From NCBI RefSeq assembly GCF_000332515.2, contig NZ_AOGZ02000014.1:62001-126000 (forward strand): a stretch of 64,000 bases of DNA, given 5' to 3'. Below, one piece after another: positions 27,871 to 38,331 of this stretch (position 1 is its first letter; each line of letters starts with the position of its first letter). The notes beneath the pieces are model-generated. The model had not been told where the DNA came from. It did not search any database and saw only the letters and a program-made list of their open reading frames with translations. Both the position numbers and the translations under genes were made by a program. Source of the stretch: Leptospira wolbachii serovar Codice str. CDC. GTDB lineage: Bacteria; Spirochaetota; Leptospiria; Leptospirales; Leptospiraceae.

Positions 27871-29097
27871 CTACATCCCCTGGATTTCTTGAGTTAGTTT
27901 GTACATTGGCGTCATAATCGCCGCCATAATGGTAAAAATAATTCCACCCATTACAATGATCATCATTGGTTCTAATGATTGGGTCAAAGATTTTATTGCC
28001 GTGTCGACCTCGGATTCGTAGATTTCCGAAAGTTTATTCATCATTTCGGGAACTTTGTCAGAGGCTTCCCCGGCACTGAGCATTCCTAGCACCATTTGCG
28101 GAAGGACCTGCGACCCTTGTAGAGAATCAGAAAGTTTCCCGCCTTCTTTAATTTTGACTATAGCACTTTCAATTTCTTCTTTAAAAACTGTGTGTCCGAC
28201 AACGTCAGAAACAATATTTAAAGATACAATCAGGGGAACCCTGTTCATAAGGAGGATAGATAGGTTCCTTGCAAAATTGGAAACTAAGATTTTACGGAGT
28301 AAGGTTCCGATCACAGGTAACCTTAAAAGAAATTTATCCCAAGTTTTTTTCCCTTCCCCGGAACTTTTCCATTTCATAAATCCAAGAAGGCCACAGGCAA
28401 TCGCACCTAGAATAAAAAACCAATAGTTTGTTAAGACATAAGATAAAAAAATAACACCTCTCGTAAGAAGGGGAAGCTTTGCATCAAAGGAAGCAAACAA
28501 CTGTTCAATTTGTGGAATGACCACAACAAGTAAAAAAATCGAAACACCTAGAGATAACAAACCCATAATCATGGGATAAATCATTGCCACTTGTACTTTT
28601 GATTTTAACTCAGAAGATTTTTCTTCCAACTCAGCTAACCGGTGCAAAGTATTTTCGTAATTTCCTGTAGATTCACCGACAGAGATCAAACTGGGGTACT
28701 GGTCAGGGAACACAGTTTTGTGTTTTTTCATAGACTCAGAAAGGCTCATACCCTCAGTGATGTCGGCCCGCATCTCAATCAAAACTTTTTTGAAATAGAT
28801 GTTTTCGACTTGGTCAATGATCGAAAGTAAACATTTGTCTAATGGAATCCCAGCCCCGATTAGTGTTCCCAACTGTTTACAAAAAAGCCCTACATCTTTC
28901 CTAGGGATTCGGTATAATAACTTTGATAAAAAAGGAAAAAGTTCCCTTTCTTCTTTTTCACGATCTTCCTGAATGGAGCGAACATAAAGACCTTTCGCCT
29001 TTAGTTTGTTACGTGCTGCCTGAAGATTGACAGCATCAATGATGTTCTTTTCTTCTTTGCCTTTTCTGTTAAATGCAACGTAAGTAAAAAGTGGCAT
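27871..29097 (-). CDS. gspF: Type II secretion inner membrane protein GspF
   Basis: A 408-residue platform protein of the GspF/PilC family. Two related helical bundle domains are visible, the first with VGLFCKQLGTLIGAGIPLDKCL and the second with FARNLSILLMNRVPLIVSL. Three hydrophobic helices are seen. It forms the membrane adaptor for the ATPase and pseudopilus. Confidence 0.94.
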   Translation of the reverse strand: MPLFTYVAFNRKGKEEKNIIDAVNLQAARNKLKAKGLYVRSIQEDREKEERELFPFLSKLLYRIPRKDVGLFCKQLGTLIGAGIPLDKCLLSIIDQVENIYFKKVLIEMRADITEGMSLSESMKKHKTVFPDQYPSLISVGESTGNYENTLHRLAELEEKSSELKSKVQVAMIYPMIMGLLSLGVSIFLLVVVIPQIEQLFASFDAKLPLLTRGVIFLSYVLTNYWFFILGAIACGLLGFMKWKSSGEGKKTWDKFLLRLPVIGTLLRKILVSNFARNLSILLMNRVPLIVSLNIVSDVVGHTVFKEEIESAIVKIKEGGKLSDSLQGSQVLPQMVLGMLSAGEASDKVPEMMNKLSEIYESEVDTAIKSLTQSLEPMMIIVMGGIIFTIMAAIMTPMYKLTQEIQGM

Positions 29098-29101
29098 AAA
29101 A

Positions 29102-30778
29102 CTATGATACCCGGAGTACTTCTTCCGGCGTAGTCACACCTTCAATGACCTTAAATTTACCGTATACAGGAAGTGTTGCGAGTCCATTTTTAATCGCAAG
29201 TTCTTTGATTCGATTGGAATCAGCACCCTGCAAAATGGCTCGTTTGATTTCATCATTCATTATGAGTAGTTCATACAAACCCGTTCGCCCTTTGTATCCA
29301 GAGTTTAGACAGGAGGCACAACCTTTCCCGCGGTAGAGGACACCATTTTTTAATTCTTTTCTCTGGATTCCAAGACCTGCCAAATCTTTGTCGGTTGGTT
29401 TATAGCTTGTTTTACAATCTTTACAAATGACTCGTACGAGCCTTTGGGCCATAAATCCAAGGACGGAACTTGTAATTAAATATGGTTCAATCCCCATATC
29501 CACAAGTCTTGTCACAGCAGCCGAGGCATCGTTTGTATGGAGTGTAGAAAATACTAAGTGACCTGTGAGGGATGCTTGGATCGCGATCCTTGCGGTTTCC
29601 TCATCCCGGATCTCCCCTACCATTACCACATCCGGATCTTGACGAAGGATGGAACGAAGGCCCGCCGCAAAGGTAAGTCCAATTTTATCGTTCATCTGCA
29701 TTTGGGAGATCCCATCCATCTGGTATTCCACCGGATCTTCGCAAGTGATGATATTGCGTTCTTCTGTATTGATTTCAGAAAGTGCAGAGTAAAGCGTTGT
29801 AGATTTACCGGATCCCGTTGGCCCCGTTACCAGAATGATTCCATAAGGTTTATAAATGAGTTCTTTAAAATCTTTTAGGATTTCTTTATTAAAACCCATA
29901 GTTTCTATCGAATACTTTTGATCTGTTTTATTGAGAATCCGCATTACGATTCGTTCGCCAAATTGACATGGAATGATAGAAACCCGGACATCCACATCCT
30001 TTCCCGCTAACCGGAGTTTGATCCGACCATCTTGCGGCAAACGGTTTTCCGCAATGTTCAGATTTGACATGATTTTGATACGAGTGGAAATTCCCGCCAA
30101 ATAAGACTTAGGTGGATTCAAAACTTTTTGCAAAACTCCATCCACACGATAACGAACAACCACTGATTTTTCAAAAGGTTCTACGTGGATATCCGATGCT
30201 CGTTCGGAAACAGCTTGTGATAAAATTACATTCACCATCTTAATGATGGGAGCTTCGTTCGATAGATCAAGCGCATCGGATTCGAATGCATCCGAAAGGT
30301 CCCCAAAACTCCCATCCATCTCATCCATCATCTCTTTGGCTTCGGCAGTGGTTTTGTCGAACTGAGAATGAACAATCCTCATGATTTCGTTTTCTGTAGC
30401 GAGAACGAACTGGATTTCGTATCCTTTTAAGAAGGAACGCATATCATCCATAGGATGCAGGTCTGTGGGGTCAGAGGTAGCAACGATTACTTTTTTCCCT
30501 TTGACGGATACGGGAACAATTTTAGAACGTTGGACAAGTTTTAAGGGAATTTTCCCAAATACTTCTTCATTGGCAACAAACTCAAGTTTGTCGATAAAAT
30601 CCATCCGATGCAGTTTGGATAAGGCTTTTAAAATGTCAGTTTCAGAAGCGAGACCTTTTTTCTGAATGATATGAGTGATAGGAAGATTTGTTTTTTCCTG
30701 TTGTTTGGAAATGTCTTCGAGATCCTTTATAGTAAGGATCCCATCTTCTAATAGAATTTGACCTAAACTCTTTCTCAT
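29102..30778 (-). CDS. gspE: Type II secretion ATPase GspE
   Basis: A 558-residue hexameric ATPase. N-terminal helical domains precede the catalytic core. Walker A is [15 protein letters not shown], the Asp box is [19 protein letters not shown], the Walker B region is [16 protein letters not shown], and the His box is [14 protein letters not shown] zinc-binding tetracysteine (CKDC and CASC, separated by about 35 residues) is present, as expected for GspE. It drives pseudopilus growth from the cytoplasm. It overlaps gspD by four bases. Confidence 0.97.
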   Translation of the reverse strand: MRKSLGQILLEDGILTIKDLEDISKQQEKTNLPITHIIQKKGLASETDILKALSKLHRMDFIDKLEFVANEEVFGKIPLKLVQRSKIVPVSVKGKKVIVATSDPTDLHPMDDMRSFLKGYEIQFVLATENEIMRIVHSQFDKTTAEAKEMMDEMDGSFGDLSDAFESDALDLSNEAPIIKMVNVILSQAVSERASDIHVEPFEKSVVVRYRVDGVLQKVLNPPKSYLAGISTRIKIMSNLNIAENRLPQDGRIKLRLAGKDVDVRVSIIPCQFGERIVMRILNKTDQKYSIETMGFNKEILKDFKELIYKPYGIILVTGPTGSGKSTTLYSALSEINTEERNIITCEDPVEYQMDGISQMQMNDKIGLTFAAGLRSILRQDPDVVMVGEIRDEETARIAIQASLTGHLVFSTLHTNDASAAVTRLVDMGIEPYLITSSVLGFMAQRLVRVICKDCKTSYKPTDKDLAGLGIQRKELKNGVLYRGKGCASCLNSGYKGRTGLYELLIMNDEIKRAILQGADSNRIKELAIKNGLATLPVYGKFKVIEGVTTPEEVLRVS

Positions 30779-32562
30779 CGCAGTTTCTTTTCTCGTTCGT
30801 CGACCATCCTTTCTTGTTCATTTTTCTTTTGGATGGTGATACGATCCGATTTGTCTCGGTCGTCCAGAATATGTGGTGTTAAAAACACCATCAAATTGGT
30901 TTTACGATTTTGATTGGTGGTTCTGCGAAAAAGGGTTCCGAGAAGAGGAATCTCCCCTAAAATCGGGATTTTTTGCACTTTCTTCTGTTTGTCGTTGGAG
31001 AGGAGTCCCCCAATCACAATCGTTTGGATGTTGTCCACAACAATGGTTGTTTTGATATCTCGTTTGTTAAACGTTGGGTTTCCCCCCGTTGCTTCGGAAG
31101 AAATCCCTGCTACGTTTTTTATCTCTTGGTAAAGATCTAGAGTGATTCGATTGTTTTTGTTGATATGAGGAGTGAACTTGAGTTTAATCCCTGTGGGACG
31201 ATATTCAAAGTTTGCCACAGTCACGGCATTGTCCCCACCAAGACCGGCGTTACGGTTTTGCGTTCGAACGGGAACATCTTGTCCCACATTGATTTCTGCT
31301 TCTTGGTTGTCTAAGGTCAAAATTTGTGGTGCTGACAATACATTGAAGTTTTCATTGGTGGAGTTTGCATTTAAAATACCAATGATTTGTTGTCCCCCAC
31401 GGCGAATGAATCCAAGGGAAAAACCAGAAAGAGTGTTTACGTTGGTAGGACGACCATTTTTATCTATCACTCCCCCTTGTGCCGCAAGACCCGTGTTAAA
31501 CTGTCCATAAGCCAACTCTTGGTAACGCCAATCGATACCAAAATCGTTTAGGTCAGTGGAACTAAGCTCTACTATGAGCACTTCGAGTAACACCTGCTTT
31601 CTGGGCGTATCTAAAATCTTAATAATCTTTTTGATTTCTTCCCATTCTTGAGGACTCGCTGTTACAATCAGAGAGTTGGATTCTTTGTGAGCCACTGCCT
31701 TGATTTTATCTTGTTTGCCAGGAACTTTTGCAGGCTGTGCTACGATCGGTTGTGGCGGTGCTGCCGGTTTGCCATCAGGACCTGGTTCTCCAGGAGGTCC
31801 CTGTGTGGGAGCCGTAGGTGCATCGGGCATATCTAATTTCACTAAAATGGCAGCCAATTTCTCTGCTTCATTGTATTCTAATGTATAAATATGAATGTCA
31901 CCCGCAGAAGAAATGGATCCAGGACCATCGGCCCGAACATCCAAATTATCAACTAACTTGAGTAATTTGTTGATGTCTGATGTGGAACCGGAAAAAATCA
32001 GAGTGTTTTGATTTTTTGGAATGATGATATCAGTATCTGGTGATGTTACGCGCTTGAGGATAGGTTCAAGTTCTGCAGCATTCGAAAATTCTAAAGGAAC
32101 AATCTGAGTAATCGTTTTGTTAAGTGATACATCCGCTTCGGAGACTGGGTCTTTACCTATACGAACTATGGGTGACTTGGCAAGGGCATCTTTGATTTTA
32201 ACGACTTTGATAAGATCGTTTTCTTCAATAAGGCCAAACCCTTGTGTTTCTAAAACGGATTTCATAAATCCATAAGCGTCTTCAATTTTTACTCGTTTTT
32301 GCGAGATGATGGTAATCTTTTTTCCTTTCACAGCATCATCGATGAGAATGTTTCGTTTGATGATGGCACTCATTCCCATAAGGAAATCTTTGAGTTCTGT
32401 ATCTCTCCAATCAGCAGTAAAACTTGCAGGTTCTGGAGAAGATTTGGCCTTTGGTTTTCCTTTCTCTTGGGAAAAGCTAGGAGTGACAAAGACATACAGG
32501 CAAATACTGAGTACTACTAAAGGAAGACGATTTCTCATTTTAATTCCGAATGATAAATTCAT
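30775..32562 (-). CDS. gspD: Type II secretion outer membrane secretin GspD
   Basis: A 595-residue secretin with a signal peptide ending near the sequence PSFSQ. N0 to N3 ring domains are followed by the secretin core with the conserved VPVRT and the terminal [15 protein letters not shown] motif. The N3 part holds a Pro/Gly-rich insertion of collagen-like triplets. It makes the outer membrane exit pore. Targeting in other bacteria needs a small lipoprotein pilotin; a candidate is the lipoprotein at 34497-34922. Confidence 0.95.
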   Translation of the reverse strand: MNLSFGIKMRNRLPLVVLSICLYVFVTPSFSQEKGKPKAKSSPEPASFTADWRDTELKDFLMGMSAIIKRNILIDDAVKGKKITIISQKRVKIEDAYGFMKSVLETQGFGLIEENDLIKVVKIKDALAKSPIVRIGKDPVSEADVSLNKTITQIVPLEFSNAAELEPILKRVTSPDTDIIIPKNQNTLIFSGSTSDINKLLKLVDNLDVRADGPGSISSAGDIHIYTLEYNEAEKLAAILVKLDMPDAPTAPTQGPPGEPGPDGKPAAPPQPIVAQPAKVPGKQDKIKAVAHKESNSLIVTASPQEWEEIKKIIKILDTPRKQVLLEVLIVELSSTDLNDFGIDWRYQELAYGQFNTGLAAQGGVIDKNGRPTNVNTLSGFSLGFIRRGGQQIIGILNANSTNENFNVLSAPQILTLDNQEAEINVGQDVPVRTQNRNAGLGGDNAVTVANFEYRPTGIKLKFTPHINKNNRITLDLYQEIKNVAGISSEATGGNPTFNKRDIKTTIVVDNIQTIVIGGLLSNDKQKKVQKIPILGEIPLLGTLFRRTTNQNRKTNLMVFLTPHILDDRDKSDRITIQKKNEQERMVDEREKKLR

Positions 32563-33460
32563 ATGTGATTATTTTGCCTTGTCTCTCTAAATCCACTGTA
32601 ATTTTCGGAGCTTGTTTAATCGAACCCCAAATTTCCAACATTTTCTCTGTTTCGTTGAGTGGCATTCCATTAACTCTTTTGATAATATCCCCACCGCGAG
32701 CACCGAGGGAATAAAATACATGGTCTTTTGCCACCTGATAGATCTTGTAACCCTCGATCTTTCCGTCTACCAAATGTGGGCCGAACCTTGCATTTTTATA
32801 GATAGTATTCGGATCTTTCAGTTTGCGATTCACATCCTCACGGGAAAGAACTTTTTGGACAGTTTGGCTAGAAGGCCCTAAATTAGAAACAGCTGCTGCA
32901 TCTTTCGGACGAATTCGTTCTTTGGCTTGGGCCGGTGTTTCGCCGATGTTCACTCGAAGGCTAAGGCCCCCTTTTTTTAATACAACATAGTGTTGTTCGA
33001 TAGTTTGCACTTTATACCCACCAACCATCTCACCTGTGCCATACTCTTCGGAATCGTTATTTTGTTTTTCCCGAATGGTCACTCGAGCAAAAGACCAATG
33101 TCCAGACAGAGTTCCCGTAACCAACATTTGGTCATCGTCCCCATTGTCCTGGGCAATCTCTGGATCGAGAGGTGAGCCATCTGCCCCTCGTTTGGTGGCG
33201 TCATTGGGATCAAAAACTTGTCCACGAATCAAATTACCTGTGACAATATCTTCATAGGTACTCACAGCCAAAATGACTTCTTGGCGCATTTGTTTGGGCC
33301 GAGTTCCTGCCACACCAATCCCTGTTTCTGTGGAAAACAAAAGAAGTAATACTAACTTTAGTAAATAGGCGAGAGAAAAGGAAAAAAGTAAAACCGCGGG
33401 AATCAACGTCAAAAACTGACTCGATTGGATTCTTTGAAGGATTAAATTCATGCTCCCCAC
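32540..33460 (-). CDS. gspC: Type II secretion protein GspC with PDZ domain
   Basis: A 306-residue protein. After a short cytoplasmic start, one membrane helix ([18 protein letters not shown]) is followed by a homology region with [16 protein letters not shown], then a C-terminal PDZ domain with [16 protein letters not shown]. GspC connects the inner membrane platform to the secretin. It overlaps gspD by 23 bases. The order C-D-E-F-G-H-I-J-K-L-M-N is complete from here. Confidence 0.87.
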   Translation of the reverse strand: MGSMNLILQRIQSSQFLTLIPAVLLFSFSLAYLLKLVLLLLFSTETGIGVAGTRPKQMRQEVILAVSTYEDIVTGNLIRGQVFDPNDATKRGADGSPLDPEIAQDNGDDDQMLVTGTLSGHWSFARVTIREKQNNDSEEYGTGEMVGGYKVQTIEQHYVVLKKGGLSLRVNIGETPAQAKERIRPKDAAAVSNLGPSSQTVQKVLSREDVNRKLKDPNTIYKNARFGPHLVDGKIEGYKIYQVAKDHVFYSLGARGGDIIKRVNGMPLNETEKMLEIWGSIKQAPKITVDLERQGKIITYEFIIRN

Positions 33461-33480
33461 AAATCGGAGGTTTGCTCCAA

Positions 33481-34479
33481 TTACATTCCGGCTACTTCAG
33501 ACTTGGGAAGTTTGGTGACTTGTTTTTCTGTCATACTTAGAGCTGATTCAGGATTCATTATTTTCCCGTTTCGAAACACTTCAAAATGGAGATGCGCCCC
33601 TGTTGCCGTTCCTGTCCGTCCGACAAGAGCAACCACACGACCCATCTTCACCGTTTCCCCAACCTCAACTAAAATCTGGGAACAGTGGGCGTAAACCGTT
33701 TTATAACCATTTTTGTGTTGGATGGTGACTGAATTTCCATAACCACCGTTACGACCAGTAAAAACCACTTCTCCATCTGCGGCAGAAAGGACCGGAGCCC
33801 CTACCTTAGCGGCAAGATCAAGACCCGTGTGATACACGCGGTTGTATTTATTGAAAGGATCGACTCTTCTTCCGTACCGAGAGGTCACTCGGCTTTGAGG
33901 AACCGGCATAATAAAGATTTTTTTAAGAACCACTCGGGAGGAAGATGCATTCTTCACTTGCACCGGAACTTCCAAAACCTGGCCAATCTTGAGTTGGTCG
34001 CTCGTTAGGCCGTTGTGTTTTTTTAGTTTTGTTAAATCGATAGAAAAGGAACGAGCAATCTTGGATAGATTGTCTTTCTTTTGTACTGCATACTTTTTTA
34101 AAATAATTCCAGATTCGTGAACGACAGTATTACTGACGACAGGTGATACATCAATGTATTTGGGCAAATCAAGAGAAGCAAGCTCCACTTCTTCCTCTTC
34201 TCCAGAAGAATTAACGCCAACAGAAAACAGTTTATGGATTTCGGATTCTTGTGATTGAGAACCAAAAAGGCGAAACATCCCAGATTCATTTCCTGGAATG
34301 GACTCATTGATTTCAGAATGAATTTTTTGAAAAGGATTGGCCACAATCTGAGTTCCAGAAAGAACAAAAAAGGAAACCATGACCAACCGGAAGATCTTCA
34401 CTTTTAGAATATCGGGACTGGGGGGGAAGAATCTTGAACACGAAACAAAGAAAGAATTGAAACGAACAAACTGCGACAA
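33481..34479 (-). CDS. LysM domain plus M23 metallopeptidase
   Basis: Up to 332 residues from a TTG; a GTG at 34401 would give a more typical signal peptide (n-region KIFRLVMVSFFVLSG). A LysM repeat (YAVQKKDNLSKIARSF to IGQVLEV) binds peptidoglycan. The C-terminal M23 domain has zinc ligands in YHTGLDLAA and in GAHLHFEVF, so it looks active. It is probably a peptidoglycan endopeptidase in the periplasm. Located 20 bases upstream of gspC on the same strand, it may clear a path for the secretin. The start is uncertain. Confidence 0.9.
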   Translation of the reverse strand: MSQFVRFNSFFVSCSRFFPPSPDILKVKIFRLVMVSFFVLSGTQIVANPFQKIHSEINESIPGNESGMFRLFGSQSQESEIHKLFSVGVNSSGEEEEVELASLDLPKYIDVSPVVSNTVVHESGIILKKYAVQKKDNLSKIARSFSIDLTKLKKHNGLTSDQLKIGQVLEVPVQVKNASSSRVVLKKIFIMPVPQSRVTSRYGRRVDPFNKYNRVYHTGLDLAAKVGAPVLSAADGEVVFTGRNGGYGNSVTIQHKNGYKTVYAHCSQILVEVGETVKMGRVVALVGRTGTATGAHLHFEVFRNGKIMNPESALSMTEKQVTKLPKSEVAGM

Positions 34480-34496
34480 TACAACATCCCTAACCT

Positions 34497-34922
34497 TTAT
34501 TTCTTTTTTTTGACATTGGATTCAACCAGAGTGAATTTTTTACCAACCCACTCATCGACATCTTCCAAATCATACTGCTTTTTCTTAATATCATCATTGA
34601 TGATATAGGCTGCCAATTTTCCCACAGAAGACTCTCTAGACTCTGCTATGGGGTAAACCTTCAATTTCAAAAGAGAAGGAGTGGATTCGATATAGATCTT
34701 AACCAAGGTTCCTTTCTTCCAAACTTCCGTTTGAGAGAATTTGATCTCCTCTTGTAAGGCATACGTCTTTCCGTCATAGTATTCATTGATTTCCCTTAAT
34801 CTTTCCTTTTTGATCAACCGTTGGGAACAATGACTGAACGCAAGGAGAAGGACGAGGGGAATTACACGAATGATACTACAATTCAAAGCAAACTCTGAGG
34901 AAAAGTCACCATGATGCCTCAA
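34497..34922 (-). CDS. Lipoprotein at the head of the secretion operon
   Basis: Up to 141 residues from a TTG; a second TTG at 34886 gives a cleaner signal peptide and has AGAG before it. The lipobox is LAFSHC. The mature part is about 105 residues, rich in lysine and glutamate, and ends in a KKKK tail. No known pilotin signature is recognised. Position as first gene of the type II secretion run suggests a linked role, for example as a secretin partner. This is inference. Confidence 0.6.
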   Translation of the reverse strand: MRHHGDFSSEFALNCSIIRVIPLVLLLAFSHCSQRLIKKERLREINEYYDGKTYALQEEIKFSQTEVWKKGTLVKIYIESTPSLLKLKVYPIAESRESSVGKLAAYIINDDIKKKQYDLEDVDEWVGKKFTLVESNVKKKK

Positions 34923-34982
34923 TTATGAAAAGTCTTTTTTATTTTTTGGCCCAAAAGAACGGATTCGTTACCAAATCAACCT

Positions 34983-36428
34983 GTGATCCCCAAACGCGCA
35001 GAAGTTGGAAGCTTGTTATACGAATGGAATGGAACCAAAGAAATCCAGGTAGAAGTGGGAATCCGAAGGGGGCTTCCGGGGTTCCAAATCTTAGGTTGTG
35101 CTTCTCTCTCTACAAAAGAGTCCAGAGATCGTATCCGTTTGGCCCTGGAGGCATCTGGATATCTATTCCCACTAGAAACCATCATCATCAACTTAAAACC
35201 GGCGCATATCCCCAAACGGATGGTTTCTTTGGATCTGGCCATAGCCGTAGGAATCTTAGTGGCAACGGACCAAGTCCAAATTCCCGAGGGTAGGATCTTC
35301 TTTTTAGGCGGACTCGGTTTGGATGGATCGGTTCTCGGGGGGAAGGAACTTCTACCCTATCTCTGGCAAAATCGAGACAATGCAGATGTTTCCTTCTGCC
35401 TTCCTAAGTCCTTACAAGAAGATATCTTACCTGCGGGCCAATATTACTTTTTGAATCATTTAGAAGGACTCCAAAACCTCAGTGGGTCCTCACCTGACAA
35501 CCGCGAGGTTGCCACCCCTCCTACCGATCCTCAAACTTGGGAAAGGGTATTTTTGGATCCCTACCAGATGAAGACCTTCCAAGGGCTTTTGTATGCCCTT
35601 CTCGGCAAACACCACAGTCTGTTATTGGGAAGTCCAGGTTCTGGGAAAACGATGCTCCACAGAATGTTGGAACCTTTACTCCCACCGAAAGAAACGAGAG
35701 ACCAAAACGACCAAGGAATCTGGACCTCTGGTGGGGACTTTGAAATCCCCACACGGAAACGTCCTTTCCGTACACCGCACCACTCGGCTACCGAAGTGGG
35801 ACTTGTGGGTGGAGGTCTTCCCTTCCAACCAGGTGAAATTTCCAAAGCTTATGGAGGGATACTTTATTTAGATGAAGCTTTGGAATTTAAAGATCGCATT
35901 CTGGAAAGTCTTCGAATGCCCATGGAAGATTCGTATTTAGAAATTGTTCGGATGAATGAAAAGACAAAACTAAAAACCGATTTCACCTTGATGTTGTCGG
36001 CAAACCCCTGCCCTTGCGGAAACTACCATAGCAATCATATCTGCCATTGTTCCTTACAAAAAATTCGTCTGTATTTGCAAAAAATTAGCGGTGCATTTTT
36101 AGATAGGATCACCATCTTTCAAACGTTATTCGAAACAACGAATGAAAGGTGTATTAAACTAGAAGAAGTCAAAATCAAAGAAATTCTATCAGAACGATTT
36201 GCTTTTCGAAATACTAGATTGGTTCCGGAAGGGGAAGAACAGAGAATTCAAAAAATTTTAGATACAAATCCCCAAACCAAACAACTCTCATTAAGAAAGA
36301 AAAAACAAATTGTCTCTCTAACAAGAACCATTGCTGATTGGGACCTCTCCTCCCGAACAAAGGAAGTACACATCTGGGAGGCGGTGGAGTATTGTATCGG
36401 TTACCAGTGGATTTATAGCCTAGGGTAA
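34983..36428 (+). CDS. yifB: YifB/ComM-type AAA+ ATPase (Mg-chelatase-like)
   Basis: A 481-residue protein starting at GTG, the only start available before an upstream stop. An N-terminal ChlI-like domain (GLPGFQILGCASLSTKESRDRI) precedes the AAA+ core with Walker A LLLGSPGSGKTML, Walker B region GGILYLDEAL, and the family's CPCGNYHSN...CHC cysteine set. ComM helps recombination during transformation in some Gram-negatives by moving branches. At 481 residues it is a little short for the family. Confidence 0.93.
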   Translation: MIPKRAEVGSLLYEWNGTKEIQVEVGIRRGLPGFQILGCASLSTKESRDRIRLALEASGYLFPLETIIINLKPAHIPKRMVSLDLAIAVGILVATDQVQIPEGRIFFLGGLGLDGSVLGGKELLPYLWQNRDNADVSFCLPKSLQEDILPAGQYYFLNHLEGLQNLSGSSPDNREVATPPTDPQTWERVFLDPYQMKTFQGLLYALLGKHHSLLLGSPGSGKTMLHRMLEPLLPPKETRDQNDQGIWTSGGDFEIPTRKRPFRTPHHSATEVGLVGGGLPFQPGEISKAYGGILYLDEALEFKDRILESLRMPMEDSYLEIVRMNEKTKLKTDFTLMLSANPCPCGNYHSNHICHCSLQKIRLYLQKISGAFLDRITIFQTLFETTNERCIKLEEVKIKEILSERFAFRNTRLVPEGEEQRIQKILDTNPQTKQLSLRKKKQIVSLTRTIADWDLSSRTKEVHIWEAVEYCIGYQWIYSLG

Positions 36429-36629
36429 TTATTTCGAAATAAAATGTGAGATTTCCATTGCAATTTTATTGATCGCATAATCCATATAAGCTGGATCATC
36501 TATCTTTTTTTTGTAGTTCTCAAATTTCTTCTGAATGGTAGAAGCCATTCCCCTTTTCCGGAGTAATACCGGATCTGGACCAAATTCGTCGGTTTCTGCC
36601 AAATTTCCAAAAATACTAAATTGTCTCAT
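36429..36629 (-). CDS. Small conserved-looking protein of unknown function
   Basis: A 66-residue protein. An AAGGAAG ribosome site 7 bases before ATG 36629 favours this start over an in-frame upstream one at 36650. It is hydrophilic, starts MRQFSIFGNLAETDEFGPD and ends in an amphipathic helix. It is convergent with the ComM-type gene, with no gap. No family is recognised. Confidence 0.6.
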   Translation of the reverse strand: MRQFSIFGNLAETDEFGPDPVLLRKRGMASTIQKKFENYKKKIDDPAYMDYAINKIAMEISHFISK

Positions 36630-36636
36630 GCGGTTA

Positions 36637-36643
36637 CTTCCTT
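36637..36643 (-). promoter_or_regulatory. Ribosome binding site that fixes the small protein's start
   Basis: AAGGAAG on the minus strand, 7 bases before ATG 36629. Confidence 0.65.
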
Positions 36644-36732
36644 GTAACAATCAAACTCTCATCCTTGAGAGCGTTTTCCCTTAAGGGATACATGACCAAT
36701 CGGCCCGGTACAAAAATCCCTTGATGAAGTAT

Positions 36733-37080
36733 TTAGAAGATTGACGAATAAAAACGAACTTCCTTTTTTTCAGTGATATGGATCAAATTAAACGAAGGTG
36801 TTAGGTGATAAAAGGCAGGAATTTCCTTTAGTAAATAGTAATATACCTTCCTCATTCGGCTACGTTTTGTCTCATGAAAGCACTCAATGGGATGAAATCC
36901 GTTACTTTCGTTCCAGGCCTTCACCTCTGAACAGTATAGAACCCCGTCCTTAAAACTGATTATGTCCAGTTCCCCAAAGGCCTTTCTATAATTCCGAAAA
37001 AGGATTGTGTGTCCTATGGAATTTAAATAACTTGCGGCCAACCCTTCGCCAATGCGACCTCGTTCTGTTTTTTCTCTCAT
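36733..37080 (-). CDS. yraN: YraN-family (UPF0102) endonuclease-like protein
   Basis: A 115-residue protein with the family's opening GRIGEGLAASYLNSIGHTIL and the restriction-endonuclease-like core GELDIISFKDGVLYCSEVKAW, in which the aspartate, glutamate and lysine form the expected metal site. Often found with rnhB and the ComM gene, as here. Its cellular role is not established. Confidence 0.88.
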   Translation of the reverse strand: MREKTERGRIGEGLAASYLNSIGHTILFRNYRKAFGELDIISFKDGVLYCSEVKAWNESNGFHPIECFHETKRSRMRKVYYYLLKEIPAFYHLTPSFNLIHITEKKEVRFYSSIF

Positions 37081-37109
37081 CTGACAGATCCAGATTTACC
37101 AAAGAGCGT

Positions 37110-38297
37110 TTAATAAATCTGAGAAAAGGGAATGGCTTGTTGGATATAGAGATTGAGATCCTTCATTAGATCTACAAACTCCAAGTGTTTAAGGCGATTA
37201 CCTTCGGCATCTTTTGTCACTCGAATGACGGGACGTAGAGGTTTATCTTTATTGGATTCAATGACCATACCCATTCTTAGGTCAGAAAGAACCACTCCGG
37301 ACCCCACAGGAAACATAGAAAGTTTATTTAAAAACAGCCTTACCATTTTTAAATCGAAACGATTCACATTTTCGCTAATCATGATCTTCATCGCTTCGTA
37401 TGGAAGGATGGCTTGCCTATACGGCCTTGGATGGATCATCGCCGCAAATTGGTCTGCAATCATAAACACTTTTGTGAGTTCTTCAATTTGGTTCGCAAGA
37501 ATCCTCTGCGGATACCCAGAACCATCTACCGCTTCATGGTGTTGTAAAGCAACGATCGCAAGAGAGTTTTTTAACTTCAAACGTTGGGTGAGAATCTGGT
37601 AACCAGTCACCGGATGGCGTTTGATGGTTTTTAGATCTAGTTCGGAAAGGGCTCCTTTTTTTTCGGACACTTCTTCGGGAACCGTCACCATTCCGATATC
37701 CGCAAAAAGAGAGGCCAGCGCCAAATCAATCAGTTTGGGTCTAGAAAACTCTAAAAAATTTCCAAGCATCACCGAAAAAAAAGTCGCATAACAGATGTGA
37801 GTGTATAGATAATAACCGGAATGAGAATGAGATAAAAGTAATATGGGGATCTGTCCATTGGCTTTGGTATGGTCGGCAATTCGTTCTGCAATCTCTCGAA
37901 ATTCACGAATCTCCGTATAACGACCTTCGGACGCAGACCTATAGGTTTTCTGAACCAAATCAAAACAATCTTTAAAAACGGCGTTAAACTCGACCTTAGT
38001 TGTATTCGTTTTTTCTAATAAATACTTAAAACGCGTAGAGTTTACATCATCCTGGTAAAAAGGAAGGTTTGTATCGAAGTATCCTGGTGCGGTACCAGCC
38101 ACAGTTTTGTCCTGCCCATCCGCTAAAACCTTTTCTCCATCAGTAAGAACAAAGGTAATCCCAAATTGAACCAATCGGTCTAAATCTTGTTGTGTGATGG
38201 GTTGGTCAGCTCCCACAAAAACAGTGTCTTTGTCGAGGTAGATTGACTTAGTAAACTTCGAGCCAGGTTCTAAGTCACGTATGGAGATTTTCCGCAT
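37110..38297 (-). CDS. HD-GYP-like protein with altered metal site
   Basis: A 395-residue cytoplasmic protein with an N-terminal DUF3391-like region followed by an HD-GYP fold. In place of the key HD dyad it has A199-D200 (LFADIGM). Other landmarks remain: H167, an RHPVTGYQIL histidine and HHEAVDGSGYP. HD-GYP proteins usually break down cyclic di-GMP. With the HD histidine missing, catalysis may be lost and the protein may bind rather than cut the nucleotide. That reading is inference. Confidence 0.83.
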   Translation of the reverse strand: MRKISIRDLEPGSKFTKSIYLDKDTVFVGADQPITQQDLDRLVQFGITFVLTDGEKVLADGQDKTVAGTAPGYFDTNLPFYQDDVNSTRFKYLLEKTNTTKVEFNAVFKDCFDLVQKTYRSASEGRYTEIREFREIAERIADHTKANGQIPILLLSHSHSGYYLYTHICYATFFSVMLGNFLEFSRPKLIDLALASLFADIGMVTVPEEVSEKKGALSELDLKTIKRHPVTGYQILTQRLKLKNSLAIVALQHHEAVDGSGYPQRILANQIEELTKVFMIADQFAAMIHPRPYRQAILPYEAMKIMISENVNRFDLKMVRLFLNKLSMFPVGSGVVLSDLRMGMVIESNKDKPLRPVIRVTKDAEGNRLKHLEFVDLMKDLNLYIQQAIPFSQIY

Positions 38298-38331
38298 AAT
38301 TGCGTAAATCCTAGTAGGAAGCGTAGAAACT

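Noticed and set aside
21472..34922. Type IV pilus cluster instead of type II secretion
   Set aside because: GspC with a PDZ domain, GspK, GspM and the GspG-type calcium loop are specific to type II secretion.
36630..36650. Longer start of the small protein at 36650
   Set aside because: The AAGGAAG site is correctly spaced for ATG 36629 only.
37110..38297. Ordinary active c-di-GMP phosphodiesterase
   Set aside because: The HD histidine is replaced by alanine; listed as altered instead.
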